Below are positions 45,955 through 54,685 of a stretch of 64,000 bases of DNA, one piece after another. The DNA comes from Xanthobacteraceae bacterium. Lineage in GTDB: Bacteria > Pseudomonadota > Alphaproteobacteria > Rhizobiales > Xanthobacteraceae. Position numbers and translations under genes: made by a program. The stretch spans positions 1 through 64,000 of the forward strand of contig JALHLQ010000005.1 of assembly GCA_022844485.1 (NCBI GenBank). Reading direction: 5' to 3'. Under the pieces are notes generated by a model. The model was not told the DNA's origin. It saw nothing but the letters and a program-made list of their open reading frames with translations, and made no database searches. Numbering within the stretch: position 1 is the first letter of the stretch; the number at the start of each line of letters is the position of its first letter.

Positions 45955-47019
45955 ATGGAAAGCTGGAACAAATACGGGCCTACGGCGGCGCGCCGTCACG
46001 GCCGGCCGGGCCGCGAGCTGCGCCCGCAAAGCGTCACGATCGACATCCACTCGCATGTCGCCGTGCCGCAAGCGGCCGAGTTCGTGAAGCCGCATCTCGA
46101 TTGGTCCACCATTCCGCTCGCGTTCTTCTCGACGCCGGAAACGAAGGCGCTGAATCAGAAGCAGGACGCCGACCGCGCCGCCGTGATGACGACCTACGAC
46201 GAGCGGCTGCGCGATCTCGACGCCATGGGCATCGACATGCAGGTCGTGAAGCCGCCGCCGGGGCAGTGCTACTTCACCCTGCCCATCGACATTGCGGTCC
46301 CGGCGGCACGCATGGTGAATGACGGCATCGCCGAGTATGTCTCGAGAAAGGCCGACCGTTTCATCCCGTTCGGGACCGTGCCGCTTCAGGACGGCAAGGA
46401 GGCCGCCATCGAGCTCGAGCGCTGCGTGCGGGAGCTCGGCTTCAAGGGCGTGCAGATCCTCACCAATGTGGCGGGCCAGGAATTGTCCGATCCCGCCATC
46501 GCGCCGTTCTGGGCGAAAGCCGAGGCGCTCGGCGTACTGGTGGTGCTGCATCCGAACGGATTCACCGAAGGCAAGCGGCTGACGCGGTTCTACTTCAACA
46601 ACGTCGCCGGCAATCCATTCGAGACGGCGCTGGCGCTGCATTTCCTGATTTTCGACGGCGTGCTCGAGCGGCATCCGAACCTGAAAATTCTGGCCGTGCA
46701 CGGGGGCGGCTATCTCGCGAGCTATTCGGGGCGCATCGATCACGCCTGGGGCGCGCGCTCGGACGTCGCCGGCCATCTGCCGCGGCCGCCGACGACATAC
46801 TTGAAGACAATCTACTTCGACACCGTCGTGTTCACCCCGCACCAGTTAAAGAGCCTGATCGAGACGTTCGGCGCGGACAGACTCGTGATGGGTACCGACT
46901 ATCCGTTTGACATGGCGGAATACGACCCGATCGGACACCTGGCGTCGGTCGGGACGCTCGATGGCCCGACCTTCGCCGAGATCGCCGGAGGCAATGCGAA
47001 GCGATTGTTGGGGATGTAA
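45955..47019 (+). CDS. ACMSD-type amidohydrolase family decarboxylase or hydrolase
   Basis: The start at 45955 gives 354 residues. Amidohydrolase_2 features are DIHSHVAVP with His32 and His34, LHPNGF, VHGGGYLASYSGRIDHAW and the C-terminal GTDYPFDM with the metal Asp. The clade includes aminocarboxymuconate semialdehyde decarboxylase, gamma-resorcylate decarboxylase and 5-carboxyvanillate decarboxylase. A decarboxylation of an aromatic acid or its ring-cleavage product is the most natural guess. It is the last gene of the plus-strand run that starts at 40364. Confidence 0.86.
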   Translation: MESWNKYGPTAARRHGRPGRELRPQSVTIDIHSHVAVPQAAEFVKPHLDWSTIPLAFFSTPETKALNQKQDADRAAVMTTYDERLRDLDAMGIDMQVVKPPPGQCYFTLPIDIAVPAARMVNDGIAEYVSRKADRFIPFGTVPLQDGKEAAIELERCVRELGFKGVQILTNVAGQELSDPAIAPFWAKAEALGVLVVLHPNGFTEGKRLTRFYFNNVAGNPFETALALHFLIFDGVLERHPNLKILAVHGGGYLASYSGRIDHAWGARSDVAGHLPRPPTTYLKTIYFDTVVFTPHQLKSLIETFGADRLVMGTDYPFDMAEYDPIGHLASVGTLDGPTFAEIAGGNAKRLLGM

Positions 47020-47065
47020 TCGCCTCTTCGCCTCTGTGTACACGGAAGCAGCGATTTCAGACAAG

Positions 47066-47134
47066 TAGCCCGGATTGAGCGCAGCGAAATCCGGGAAGGT
47101 CCGCCCCGGATGTCGCTTCGCTCCATCCGGGCTA
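47066..47134. repeat. TAGCCCGGAT...ATCCGGGCTA palindromic element
   Basis: Outer arms TAGCCCGGAT (47066-47075) and ATCCGGGCTA (47125-47134) with inner GAGCGCAGCGAAATCCGGG and its degenerate complement. It is a widely dispersed proteobacterial element and lies between convergent genes, possibly ending transcription. Confidence 0.7.
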
Positions 47135-47154
47135 CAGGACGAAGCAACTGAGTT

Positions 47155-48378
47155 TTATCCCCGCGCAAAATCCAGGACCGCCGTTTCCTTCATCATCACG
47201 TCGGGGCGGCGCCAGCGTTCGGTCGCGCGGCGTTCCGAGTCGTCGCGAAATTCCACGCGCAAGCATTGGCCGAGCTCGCGGGCGCGGGCAACGATGAGAT
47301 TGCCGAAGGCGAGGCGGGGGCGCTCGAACCGTTCCAGCGCGGTCTCGACATCGCTGGAGGACTCGAGCGCGTCGGCGAGCGCGATCGCATCGAGCCAGGC
47401 CTTTGCGACGCCGGCGCCGACATGCGGGCGCGCGACGAACGCCGCGTCCCCGATGATCGCCACGCGGCCGAAAGCCAGCCGAGGCGAAACGAGGTCATAG
47501 ATCGGCTGCAAGAATGGCTGCGCGGTGGCGTGCACGACGTCACGAAACTGCGGCGTCAGCACGGCCTCCGCATGTGCGCGCATCTCCTCGATGAAACGCT
47601 TGCGGATCAGCGGCGGCGGAATCGAAATCGGGTGGCGCCTGCCGCGCTCGTCGGTGAGGAGTTCCGGCAGTTCGCTGATCGCGTCATAGCGGCGATACCA
47701 GACCGTGTTGTAGCGGCGATGGCCTTTGCGCAAGTCCTCGTTCGGACCGGCGACGGGGTAGCCCAGCATCTGCTCGCCAGGCGGAAGATCGAAGGCAAAG
47801 GCCTCGAAAATCTCCTCGCGAACCGACGGCGAGAGGTCGGCCTCGTTGGCAAGCCCGCGCCAGGCGACGTAACCTGCATAGTGCGGCTTCACGTCCGGCT
47901 GATATTGCGCGCGGACGCTCGAGCGGATGCCGTCGGCGCCGATCAGGACATCGCCTTCCGCGCTGCCGCCGTCGGCGAAATGGGCGACGACCCCGCTTGG
48001 GCGCTGCTCGACGCGGCGCAGCTCGAGGCCGCGATGATAGCGCTCGCGCGGGACCTTCGCGGCGAGCATCGTGTAGATCCGGTCCCATGAGGTCATGGTC
48101 TGCGGCAATTCCAGTTGCGCCGCGAGGCCGCCGCCCGGCGCCAGCGTCTTGCGCCAGACAATGTCGACGCCGAGGTCCGGGCCGGGATCGAGGTCGATGC
48201 GCGCAAGCGCCTCGCGAATTTCGGGGTGCGTTGCGAGCCCCGCGCCGCGGCCCGACAGTTCGGCCTCGACGCGCTCGAAAATGTCCACCTCCCAGCCGCT
48301 CTTGCGCAGGGCGAGCCCGGCATAGAGCCCGGCCATCGAGCCGCCGATGATCAGGGCGCGTCTGCTCTTGTTTTGCAC
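47155..48378 (-). CDS. FAD-dependent aromatic monooxygenase (2,6-dihydroxypyridine hydroxylase-like)
   Basis: A GTG at 48378 gives 407 residues; a TTG 48 bases upstream is possible but lacks an RBS. FAD motif ALIIGGSMAGLYAGLAL, the DG motif VLIGADGIRSSVR, and GRVAIIGDAAFVARPHVGAG (GD motif) define a class A flavoprotein hydroxylase. GGSMAGL and HVGAGVAKAW are features I associate with the dihydroxypyridine hydroxylase subgroup. It uses NAD(P)H and O2 to hydroxylate an activated ring. It is divergent from the cupin gene. Confidence 0.85.
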   Translation of the reverse strand: MQNKSRRALIIGGSMAGLYAGLALRKSGWEVDIFERVEAELSGRGAGLATHPEIREALARIDLDPGPDLGVDIVWRKTLAPGGGLAAQLELPQTMTSWDRIYTMLAAKVPRERYHRGLELRRVEQRPSGVVAHFADGGSAEGDVLIGADGIRSSVRAQYQPDVKPHYAGYVAWRGLANEADLSPSVREEIFEAFAFDLPPGEQMLGYPVAGPNEDLRKGHRRYNTVWYRRYDAISELPELLTDERGRRHPISIPPPLIRKRFIEEMRAHAEAVLTPQFRDVVHATAQPFLQPIYDLVSPRLAFGRVAIIGDAAFVARPHVGAGVAKAWLDAIALADALESSSDVETALERFERPRLAFGNLIVARARELGQCLRVEFRDDSERRATERWRRPDVMMKETAVLDFARG

Positions 48379-48380
48379 GG

Positions 48381-48450
48381 TCAAGTTTGCTCGCTGGTGA
48401 CTCTGCCTCGGTTCGGGCGTTGCCAATTAACACGCAGGCGCTAAACTTGC
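48381..48450. promoter_or_regulatory. Candidate operator: inverted AAGTTT half-sites between divergent genes
   Basis: TCAAGTTTGC (48381-48390) and CTAAACTTGC (48441-48450) form an inverted pair in the gap between the FAD monooxygenase and the cupin gene. A regulator gene is not adjacent. The call is by eye only. Confidence 0.25.
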
Positions 48451-48477
48451 CGACCTGAATTCTGGAGGAACGCCCCG

Positions 48478-48924
48478 ATGGCCATGACCATGGTCGACAA
48501 GGCCGCCGTAATGAAGCAAACGAGCGCCTGGCCCCCTGCCATTCAACAGGAATTCGAACGCGAGCGACAGAATCCCAATCCGTGCGTCGGCAGCCGGCTC
48601 TTGTCGGAGGACGAGAGGGTGCGCGTGTGGATGATCGCGCTGAAGCCCGGCGAGCGCATCGGCTTTCATCGCCATGTGCTCGATTATTTCTGGACTTCGG
48701 TGACGGGCGGACGCGGCCGGCAGCATGTGCATGACGGCACGACCGTCGAATACACCTATGTGCCCGGCGAGACGCGGCACGAAATCTATGGCGCAGGCGA
48801 GTTCAAGGTGCACGATCTCGAAAACATCGGAGATCAGGACATGATCTTCATGACCGTTGAGTTCCTGAACAGCGCCAACAAGCCGATGCCGCTGCCGGCA
48901 GGTGTTCGGGCCAGGGCAGCGTAA
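48478..48924 (+). CDS. Single-domain cupin protein
   Basis: TGGAGG precedes a 148-residue protein. The cupin core has KPGERIGFHRHVLDYFW and, after a gap, HDGTTVEYTYVPGETRHEIYG; His-x-His and a later His give likely metal ligands. It is too small for known intra- or extradiol dioxygenases of two cupin domains, but small cupins include ring-cleaving and isomerase enzymes. Its position among aromatic hydroxylases suggests a catalytic or binding role on an intermediate. Confidence 0.75.
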   Translation: MAMTMVDKAAVMKQTSAWPPAIQQEFERERQNPNPCVGSRLLSEDERVRVWMIALKPGERIGFHRHVLDYFWTSVTGGRGRQHVHDGTTVEYTYVPGETRHEIYGAGEFKVHDLENIGDQDMIFMTVEFLNSANKPMPLPAGVRARAA

Positions 48925-48935
48925 GTCGCGCGGTC

Positions 48936-51050
48936 TCACGTCGCCAGTAGGGCACCCATGATCCGCTCGCGGTTGAGCGGGAGATCGCGGATGCGCGCGC
49001 CGAGCGCGTGCGCCACGGCGTTTCCGATGGCGGCGGCGGTCGGGCCATGCGCGATTTCGCCGATGCCGAGCGGCGGCAGATCGCGCGCGTCGATCAGCGC
49101 AATGTCGATCGACGGCACCTCCGAGAAGCGCAGGATCGGGTAGTCGTCCCACGTCGTCGAGACAAAGCGGCCATCTTCGATGCGGGCGGCTTCTTTCAGC
49201 GTCCAGCTCGCGGCCTGGATGATGCCGCCCTCGATCTGGTTTTTCGCGCCATCGGGATTGATGATGAGGCCGGCATCGGCTGCGCTCCAGACCCGCAGCA
49301 GGCGGACCTCCTCCTCGACGTCCACTTCGGCGACGACCGCGCAATAGCCGGCGCGATTCTTGTAACGCGCGAGCCCCAAGCCCTTCGCGCGTCCCGCGCC
49401 CTTTTCGCCGCGCTCGCGCCAGTTCGCCATCTGCGTGGCCCGCTCGATCACCACGCGCGCGCGGTGATCGCCAAGCAGCGAGAGGCGGTATGCGGCCGGG
49501 TCTTCTCCCGCGCGCTCGGCCAATTCGTCGATGAACGATTCGATGGCGAAGACATTGGCGAAGGCGCCGAGCCCGCGCAGCGCCGAGGTGCGGACCGGAA
49601 GCTCGGGGAGGAGATGATGCACGACTCGCTGCGGCATGTCGTATAGCGCGAAAGCGTTGCGCGTCGCGCCGCCGCCATTGGCGTCGGGCACGTCGACGAT
49701 CTCCGGCCTGGGCGGCGGGTTCGGCAGCGCCTGCGCGCCGAGCAACTGGCCGGGATGGAGAGGCCGCTGGTTGTGCGTGCCGCTCCAGACTTCGAGCGTC
49801 CATGCGGCGGGGCGCTTCGTGTCATCAAGCGCGGCGCGGAGCTTGATCGCCATGGCTGCGCCGACCGGGCCGGACGCCAACTCGTCCTCACGCGTCCATT
49901 GCACGCGAACGGTTCGCCCGGGATGACGCAGCGCGAGCAGGGCGGCGTCGAACGCCGCGTCATCGGCCGGGTTGTGGCCGTAGCAGCCGGCGCCCTGCCG
50001 ATGCAGGACGGTCACGTCATCGACAGGAAGGCCGAGCGCGCCGGCGAGCGAATTGCGCAGCACGAAGACGCCTTGCGAATGCGTCCAGACGGTCAGGCGG
50101 CCGTGTTCATAAAGCGCGAGCGCGCAGGAGGGCGCAATCGAAGCGTGAATAATGTAGGGCCGCGAATAGGTCGCTTCGACCGTCTCCGTCACGCGGGTCG
50201 TGCGCGCTTCGCCCAAGTCGATGGCGCGGCTTTTCGCCGTCTGCTTTTGCAAGAAGTCCGGCTGATCCGCCGCATCCGGGATCGCGGCGCCGCCTTGCCA
50301 GTCCATGGCGCGCCGCGCCGGCTCGACCGCGGCCATGACGGCGGCTTCGTCATCCGACAGAAGGGCGACGAAGTCGCCTTCGCGAAAGAGGCGGACGCGG
50401 CCCTGGCCGGCGCGCGCAATCGCCTGTTCGTCGACGGACCCGAGCCGCGCGCCGCGCCTCGGCCGGCGGATCACGCGCGCATGCAGCGCGTCATCCGGCG
50501 CCATGTCGTGAATGAAGGCGGCGCCGGAAATCTTCGCCGGCAGGTCGATGCGCAGCCGATCCGTGCCGACGACGCGAAATTCGCTCGGGCGTTTCACGGC
50601 GGCATTCCCGGCGGCGTCGCGGGCGAGGTCGACATCATCGACCAGGCGCCAGTAATCGGCGCCGGTCGGCTTTCCCTGGCGGAGCATCGCGCCGTTCTCA
50701 ACCGACAGCTCGCGCGGATCGCAGCCGAGAAGCTCCGCCGCGCGCGCGACAAAAAGCGCGCGCACCTCCGCGCAGACAAGGCGGATCGCCCCGCCCGAAA
50801 CCTCAATCGAGAGGCTTCCCGTGGTCATGCCTTCGTTGGGCGTCACGTCCGTCTCGCCGGACACGAGGCGCACGCGCTCGGCCGGCACGTCGAGTTCCTC
50901 TGCCGCGATCTGCGTGAGCGCCGTGAGAATTCCCTGGCCGATCTCGATCTTGCCCGAACGCACCGTCACCGTGCGGTCCGGCTCGAAGCGCACCCATTGA
51001 TCAAGCCGCGGATTATCCTGCAGGCTCTTGGGCAAGACGTTCGGGATCAT
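48936..51050 (-). CDS. Molybdenum hydroxylase large subunit (xanthine dehydrogenase family)
   Basis: The 704-residue protein has the Moco-binding architecture of nicotinate dehydrogenase or isoquinoline oxidoreductase large subunits: KIEIGQGILTALTQIAAEEL at the N terminus, GTDRLRIDLPAKISG, and the C-terminal PPLGIGEIAHGPTAAAIGNA loop with the active-site Glu (GIGE). It hydroxylates a ring carbon next to nitrogen using water. It overlaps its 2Fe-2S partner by 4 bp (ATGA). No cytochrome c domain or FAD subunit accompanies it, so the electron acceptor is unclear. Confidence 0.9.
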   Translation of the reverse strand: MIPNVLPKSLQDNPRLDQWVRFEPDRTVTVRSGKIEIGQGILTALTQIAAEELDVPAERVRLVSGETDVTPNEGMTTGSLSIEVSGGAIRLVCAEVRALFVARAAELLGCDPRELSVENGAMLRQGKPTGADYWRLVDDVDLARDAAGNAAVKRPSEFRVVGTDRLRIDLPAKISGAAFIHDMAPDDALHARVIRRPRRGARLGSVDEQAIARAGQGRVRLFREGDFVALLSDDEAAVMAAVEPARRAMDWQGGAAIPDAADQPDFLQKQTAKSRAIDLGEARTTRVTETVEATYSRPYIIHASIAPSCALALYEHGRLTVWTHSQGVFVLRNSLAGALGLPVDDVTVLHRQGAGCYGHNPADDAAFDAALLALRHPGRTVRVQWTREDELASGPVGAAMAIKLRAALDDTKRPAAWTLEVWSGTHNQRPLHPGQLLGAQALPNPPPRPEIVDVPDANGGGATRNAFALYDMPQRVVHHLLPELPVRTSALRGLGAFANVFAIESFIDELAERAGEDPAAYRLSLLGDHRARVVIERATQMANWRERGEKGAGRAKGLGLARYKNRAGYCAVVAEVDVEEEVRLLRVWSAADAGLIINPDGAKNQIEGGIIQAASWTLKEAARIEDGRFVSTTWDDYPILRFSEVPSIDIALIDARDLPPLGIGEIAHGPTAAAIGNAVAHALGARIRDLPLNRERIMGALLAT

Positions 51051-51523
51051 CCGCGCGCCTCTTGGCGAAGCGCCGCAGCCGCCCGCTCCACCGCATGGAT
51101 GATCCGGTTATGCGCCCCGCAGCGGCAGAGATGCTTGTCGAGCGCCGCCGCGATGTCCTCCCGGCGCGGCGCAGGATGGCGATCGATCAGCGCCTTGGCC
51201 GACATGATGATGCCGGAGAGACAGTAGCCGCACTGACCGGCCTGGGTGTCGAGAAAGGCGCGATGCAGCGCACGCAGCGTCGCGTCGTCCGCAAAAGCTT
51301 CGATGGTGGTCACGCGCTTGTTCGCAACGGAGCCGACCTCGCGCGCGCAGGCATAGACCGGCTCGCCGTCCACGAGCACCATGCAAGCGCCGCATTGCTC
51401 GAGCCCGCAGCCGAAGCGGGAGCCGCGCAAGTCCAGCTCGTTGCGCAGCACGTGCAGCAATGGAGTCACTGCGTCGGACTCCGTCTGCATTGCGCGCCCG
51501 TTGACGACCAACGCAATGGGCAT
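51047..51523 (-). CDS. 2Fe-2S subunit of the molybdenum hydroxylase
   Basis: The start at 51523 (MPIALVVNGRAMQ) has AAGGA 8 bp upstream and gives 158 residues; a longer form starts at 51586. Plant-type [2Fe-2S] ligands are in RFGCGLEQCGACMVLVDG and YAC; the second cluster uses QCGYCLSG and HLCRCGAHN. It shuttles electrons out of the molybdenum site. It forms one transcription unit with the large subunit and is divergent from the next FAD monooxygenase. Confidence 0.93.
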   Translation of the reverse strand: MPIALVVNGRAMQTESDAVTPLLHVLRNELDLRGSRFGCGLEQCGACMVLVDGEPVYACAREVGSVANKRVTTIEAFADDATLRALHRAFLDTQAGQCGYCLSGIIMSAKALIDRHPAPRREDIAAALDKHLCRCGAHNRIIHAVERAAAALRQEARG

Positions 51524-51617
51524 TCCGGCGATCCTTACTTCCCGCTTGACTTGGCCGGCTTGGGCCGGGTTTGCTCGACGCAACATCTATCAGCTTGCGC
51601 GGTTTTAAGGAGTCCCC

Positions 51618-52799
51618 ATGCCCAAGGGAAACGGCGGGTCGCTGCCCATCCTGATCGCGGGAGGCGGCATCGGCGGATTGGCTGCCGCGCATGCGATCGC
51701 GCGCAAGGGCTTTTCGGTGCGGGTGCTCGAACAGACCGGCGAGTTCCGGGAGATCGGCGCCGGCATCCAGCTCGGGCCCAATATCTTCCGCGCGCTCGAG
51801 CCGCTCGGCTTGCGCGACGCCATGCTCGCGGACGCCTGGCGGCCGGGCGGCATGGAGATGCGCTGCGCGCTCTCCGGCGAGCTCGTCACGCGCATTCCGC
51901 TCGGAGAGGAGGCCGAAAGGCGCTTCGGACATCCCTATGCCGTAACGCATCGGGCGGACATTCACGGCGTGTTCCTGCGTGCGTGCCAAGGCAATAACCG
52001 CATCGCGCTCGAGACCGGAGCGCGTGTCGCCAGCTTCGTCGACCGGGCGGATCGGGTGACGGTCACGCTTGAAAGCGGCGAGGAGATCGAGGGCCAAGCC
52101 CTTGTCGGCTGCGACGGCATGTGGTCGCGCGTGCGCGAGGAGATCGTCGGCGACGGCGCGCCGCGCGTCTCGGGCCATATCGCCTATCGCGCCGTGCTGA
52201 AGCGTGAGGATGTTCCCAAAGACCTGTGGCGTCCTGATGTCGTGTTGTGGGCGGGGCCGCGCACGCATTTCGTGCACTATCCCTTGCGGCGCGGCGAACT
52301 CTACAACCTGGTCGCGGTCTTTCACTCGAGCCGTTACGCCGAAGGCTGGAACAGCGAAGGCGATGCGGCCGAATTGTGGGCGCATTTCAAGGGCCAGCGG
52401 CCGGAAGTGCTGCGCATGCTCGAACGCATCGAGACCTGGCGCATGTGGGTCCTATGCGACCGCGAGCCGATCAAGGACTGGTCGCGCGGCCGCACGACGC
52501 TGCTCGGCGACGCGGCGCATCCGATGCTGCAATACCTGGCGCAAGGCGCCTGCATGGCGACCGAGGATGCCTATTGCATTGCAGAAGAGATGGCGAAAAC
52601 GCCGGAGGATCTGCCGGCGGCCTTTCGCGCCTATCAGAACGCGCGCTATCTGCGCGCGGGCCGCGTGCAGATCATGGCCCGCGTCTATGGCGAATTCTAC
52701 CACGCGCGCGGCGTCGCCGCGGAATTGCGCAATCAGATGCTGTCCGCGCGCACTCCACAGGACTCCTACGACGGAATTGCGTGGCTCTATGGGGGCTGA
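51618..52799 (+). CDS. FAD-dependent monooxygenase (3-hydroxybenzoate 6-hydroxylase / salicylate hydroxylase type)
   Basis: AAGGAG precedes a 393-residue class A flavoprotein hydroxylase. Motifs are IAGGGIGGLAAAHAI, GCDGMWSRVREE (DG motif) and TTLLGDAAHPMLQYLAQGACMATEDA (GD motif). The segment SSRYAEGWNSEG...MWVLCDREPIKDW recalls 3-hydroxybenzoate 6-monooxygenase from memory. It would give a para-dihydroxy ring such as a gentisate-type product; no dioxygenase for this is in the window. Confidence 0.88.
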   Translation: MPKGNGGSLPILIAGGGIGGLAAAHAIARKGFSVRVLEQTGEFREIGAGIQLGPNIFRALEPLGLRDAMLADAWRPGGMEMRCALSGELVTRIPLGEEAERRFGHPYAVTHRADIHGVFLRACQGNNRIALETGARVASFVDRADRVTVTLESGEEIEGQALVGCDGMWSRVREEIVGDGAPRVSGHIAYRAVLKREDVPKDLWRPDVVLWAGPRTHFVHYPLRRGELYNLVAVFHSSRYAEGWNSEGDAAELWAHFKGQRPEVLRMLERIETWRMWVLCDREPIKDWSRGRTTLLGDAAHPMLQYLAQGACMATEDAYCIAEEMAKTPEDLPAAFRAYQNARYLRAGRVQIMARVYGEFYHARGVAAELRNQMLSARTPQDSYDGIAWLYGG

Positions 52800-52933
52800 G
52801 ATCCGGCCTGCCGACGCGCGGCATCGCTAATGAATCGTGTCGCGGACCCCCGGTTTTTTTGTTGCGGCGCGATAAAGGCGACACCCTTTGTGCATGAACG
52901 CATCGCGCTTAGGCGATCTGGCATACTTTATAA

Positions 52934-52963
52934 TTGACAATCCAGGATAGCGGTCCGCTATGG
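52934..52963 (+). promoter_or_regulatory. Candidate promoter of the tctC gene
   Basis: TTGACA (52934-52939) is followed 18 bp later by CTATGG (52958-52963), a -10 form used in alphaproteobacteria. A GGCATA...AATT pattern begins at 52920, overlapping the -35 region, and resembles one found before the GntR gene. Confidence 0.45.
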
Positions 52964-53044
52964 TGGGTTCAATCAACAGGCCGCGACCATGCGATCGCGG
53001 CAGCGCGTCAAGCGCGCAATGGGAAAACGCAACAGGAGAACGCC

Positions 53045-54058
53045 ATGCACCTCAGACTACGTGCCGGACTCTTTGCAGCGGTTGCATTCGGCGCCGGTTT
53101 TGCATCAGCAAGCCTTCCCGCGGCGGCGGCCTGGGAGCCGACGCGTTCCGTCGAATTCATCGTGCCGGCCGGCACGGGCGGCGGCGCCGACCAGATGGCG
53201 CGCGTCATTCAGGGCATCATCGCCAAGCACGGTTTGATGAAGCAGTCGATGGTCGTCATCAACAAGGCGGGCGGTGCCGGCGGCGAAGGTTTCCTCGACA
53301 TGAAGAGCTCGCGCGGCAATCCGCACAAGCTGGTCATCACGCTGTCGAACCTGTTCACGACGCCGCTCGGCACGGGCATCCCCTTCAACTGGAAGGACCT
53401 GACGCCGGTCGCGATGATGGCGCTCGACGAGTTCGTGCTGTGGGTCAATGCGGAGTCGCCGATCAAGTCGGTGAAGGACTATGTCGCCGCCGTCAAGGCG
53501 GTGCCGGCCGGCCAGTTCAAGATGGGCGGCACGGGCTCCAAGCAGGAAGATCAGATCATCACGGTGGCGCTGGAAAAGGCTATCGGAGCGAAGTTCACCT
53601 TCATCCCGTTCCGGGGCGGCGGCGAAGTGGCGGTGCAGCTCGTCGGCAAGCATGTCGATTCGACCGTGAACAATCCGATCGAGGCGGTCGCGCAGTGGCG
53701 CGCGGGTCAGCTTCGCCCGCTCTGCGTCTTCGACGCGAAACCTTTGCCGGTGACGGACAAGATCGTGGGCGACCTGTCGTGGAGCTCCATTCCTACCTGC
53801 AAGTCGCAAGGCCTCGATGTCGAATACCTGATGCTGCGCGGCATTTTCATGGCGCCGGGCGTCACGCAAGAGCAGGTCACCTATTACATCGATCTCCTGA
53901 AGAAAGTGCGTGAGACACCGGAATGGCAGCAGCTCATGAAGGACGGCGCTTTTAATCCGACCTTCATGACCGGCGACCAGTACAGGAAGTGGGTCGAGAA
54001 CGAAGAAAACCGCCACCGCGTCCTGATGAAGGACGCAGGCTTCCTCGCCACCAACTAA
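53045..54058 (+). CDS. tctC: Tripartite tricarboxylate transporter substrate-binding protein (TctC/Bug)
   Basis: AGGAG precedes the ATG at 53045, giving 337 residues with a signal peptide (LFAAVAFGAGFASASLPAAAA). The Bug-family domain has RSVEFIVPAGTGGGADQMARVIQ, GGAGGEGFLDMKS and IPFRGGGEVAVQLVGKHVDS. It captures a carboxylate in the periplasm and delivers it to TctA/TctB. Strong expression is likely because a GC hairpin separates it from tctB. The ligand is probably the island's substrate. Confidence 0.93.
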   Translation: MHLRLRAGLFAAVAFGAGFASASLPAAAAWEPTRSVEFIVPAGTGGGADQMARVIQGIIAKHGLMKQSMVVINKAGGAGGEGFLDMKSSRGNPHKLVITLSNLFTTPLGTGIPFNWKDLTPVAMMALDEFVLWVNAESPIKSVKDYVAAVKAVPAGQFKMGGTGSKQEDQIITVALEKAIGAKFTFIPFRGGGEVAVQLVGKHVDSTVNNPIEAVAQWRAGQLRPLCVFDAKPLPVTDKIVGDLSWSSIPTCKSQGLDVEYLMLRGIFMAPGVTQEQVTYYIDLLKKVRETPEWQQLMKDGAFNPTFMTGDQYRKWVENEENRHRVLMKDAGFLATN

Positions 54059-54069
54059 CACCTCACAAG

Positions 54070-54100
54070 CCCGGCGCCGGCGTCAGCCGCCGGCGCCGGG
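54070..54100 (+). terminator. Strong GC hairpin between tctC and tctB
   Basis: CCCGGCGCCGGCG (54070-54082) pairs perfectly with CGCCGGCGCCGGG (54088-54100), 5-base loop, followed by TCTTG. It sits 12 bp after the tctC stop. It likely acts as a stabiliser or attenuator, letting tctC be made in excess of tctBA. Confidence 0.7.
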
Positions 54101-54127
54101 TCTTGCCGCGCGCACGGACTTCCATCC

Positions 54128-54634
54128 ATGACAGACCATAGCCAAGCCGGCGCTTCCGGCGGTCCTTCGCATCGCTCCGTGGAATTGACCGTGGCTGCGC
54201 TCATGATCGTCTTCGGGGCGGTCGTCGTCTTCGGCAGCCTGCAGGTCGGAGTCGGCTGGGGCGTCGAGGGTCCGCGCGCCGGATTCTTCCCGTTCTATAT
54301 CGGCCTCATCATCACCGCCGCGAGCGTGTTCAACGTCGTCCAGGCGCTTCCGGGGAGCTCGCGCGGGCGAGTGTTTGCAAGCTGGGCGCAGCTGCGTCAG
54401 GTGCTTTCAGTCGTCATTCCTACCGGCATCTATGTCTTTGTGATTCCCGTTGTCGGAATCTACCTGTCTTCGATGGTGCTGATCGGCCTCTTCATGCGCT
54501 GGCTCGGCCGCTATTCCTGGCCGCTCGTCCTCGCCATCGCGATCGGTGTTCCGCTGGTCTTCTACTTCATGTTCGAACGGTGGTTTCTCGTGCCCTTGCC
54601 GAAAGGGCCGATCGAGGACTGGTTGCATCTCTGA
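54128..54634 (+). CDS. tctB: Tripartite tricarboxylate transporter small membrane subunit TctB
   Basis: The 168-residue protein has four hydrophobic helices (about 18-37, 52-70, 86-121, 122-150) typical of TctB: GPRAGFFPFYIGLII is the conserved first loop. It forms the membrane complex with TctA. The order TctC-TctB-TctA is the usual one. Confidence 0.92.
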   Translation: MTDHSQAGASGGPSHRSVELTVAALMIVFGAVVVFGSLQVGVGWGVEGPRAGFFPFYIGLIITAASVFNVVQALPGSSRGRVFASWAQLRQVLSVVIPTGIYVFVIPVVGIYLSSMVLIGLFMRWLGRYSWPLVLAIAIGVPLVFYFMFERWFLVPLPKGPIEDWLHL

Positions 54635-54685
54635 GCGCCTGCAAAGAGGCGTTCGAACCGAAAACGGGTTGTCAGGACACGTCAC

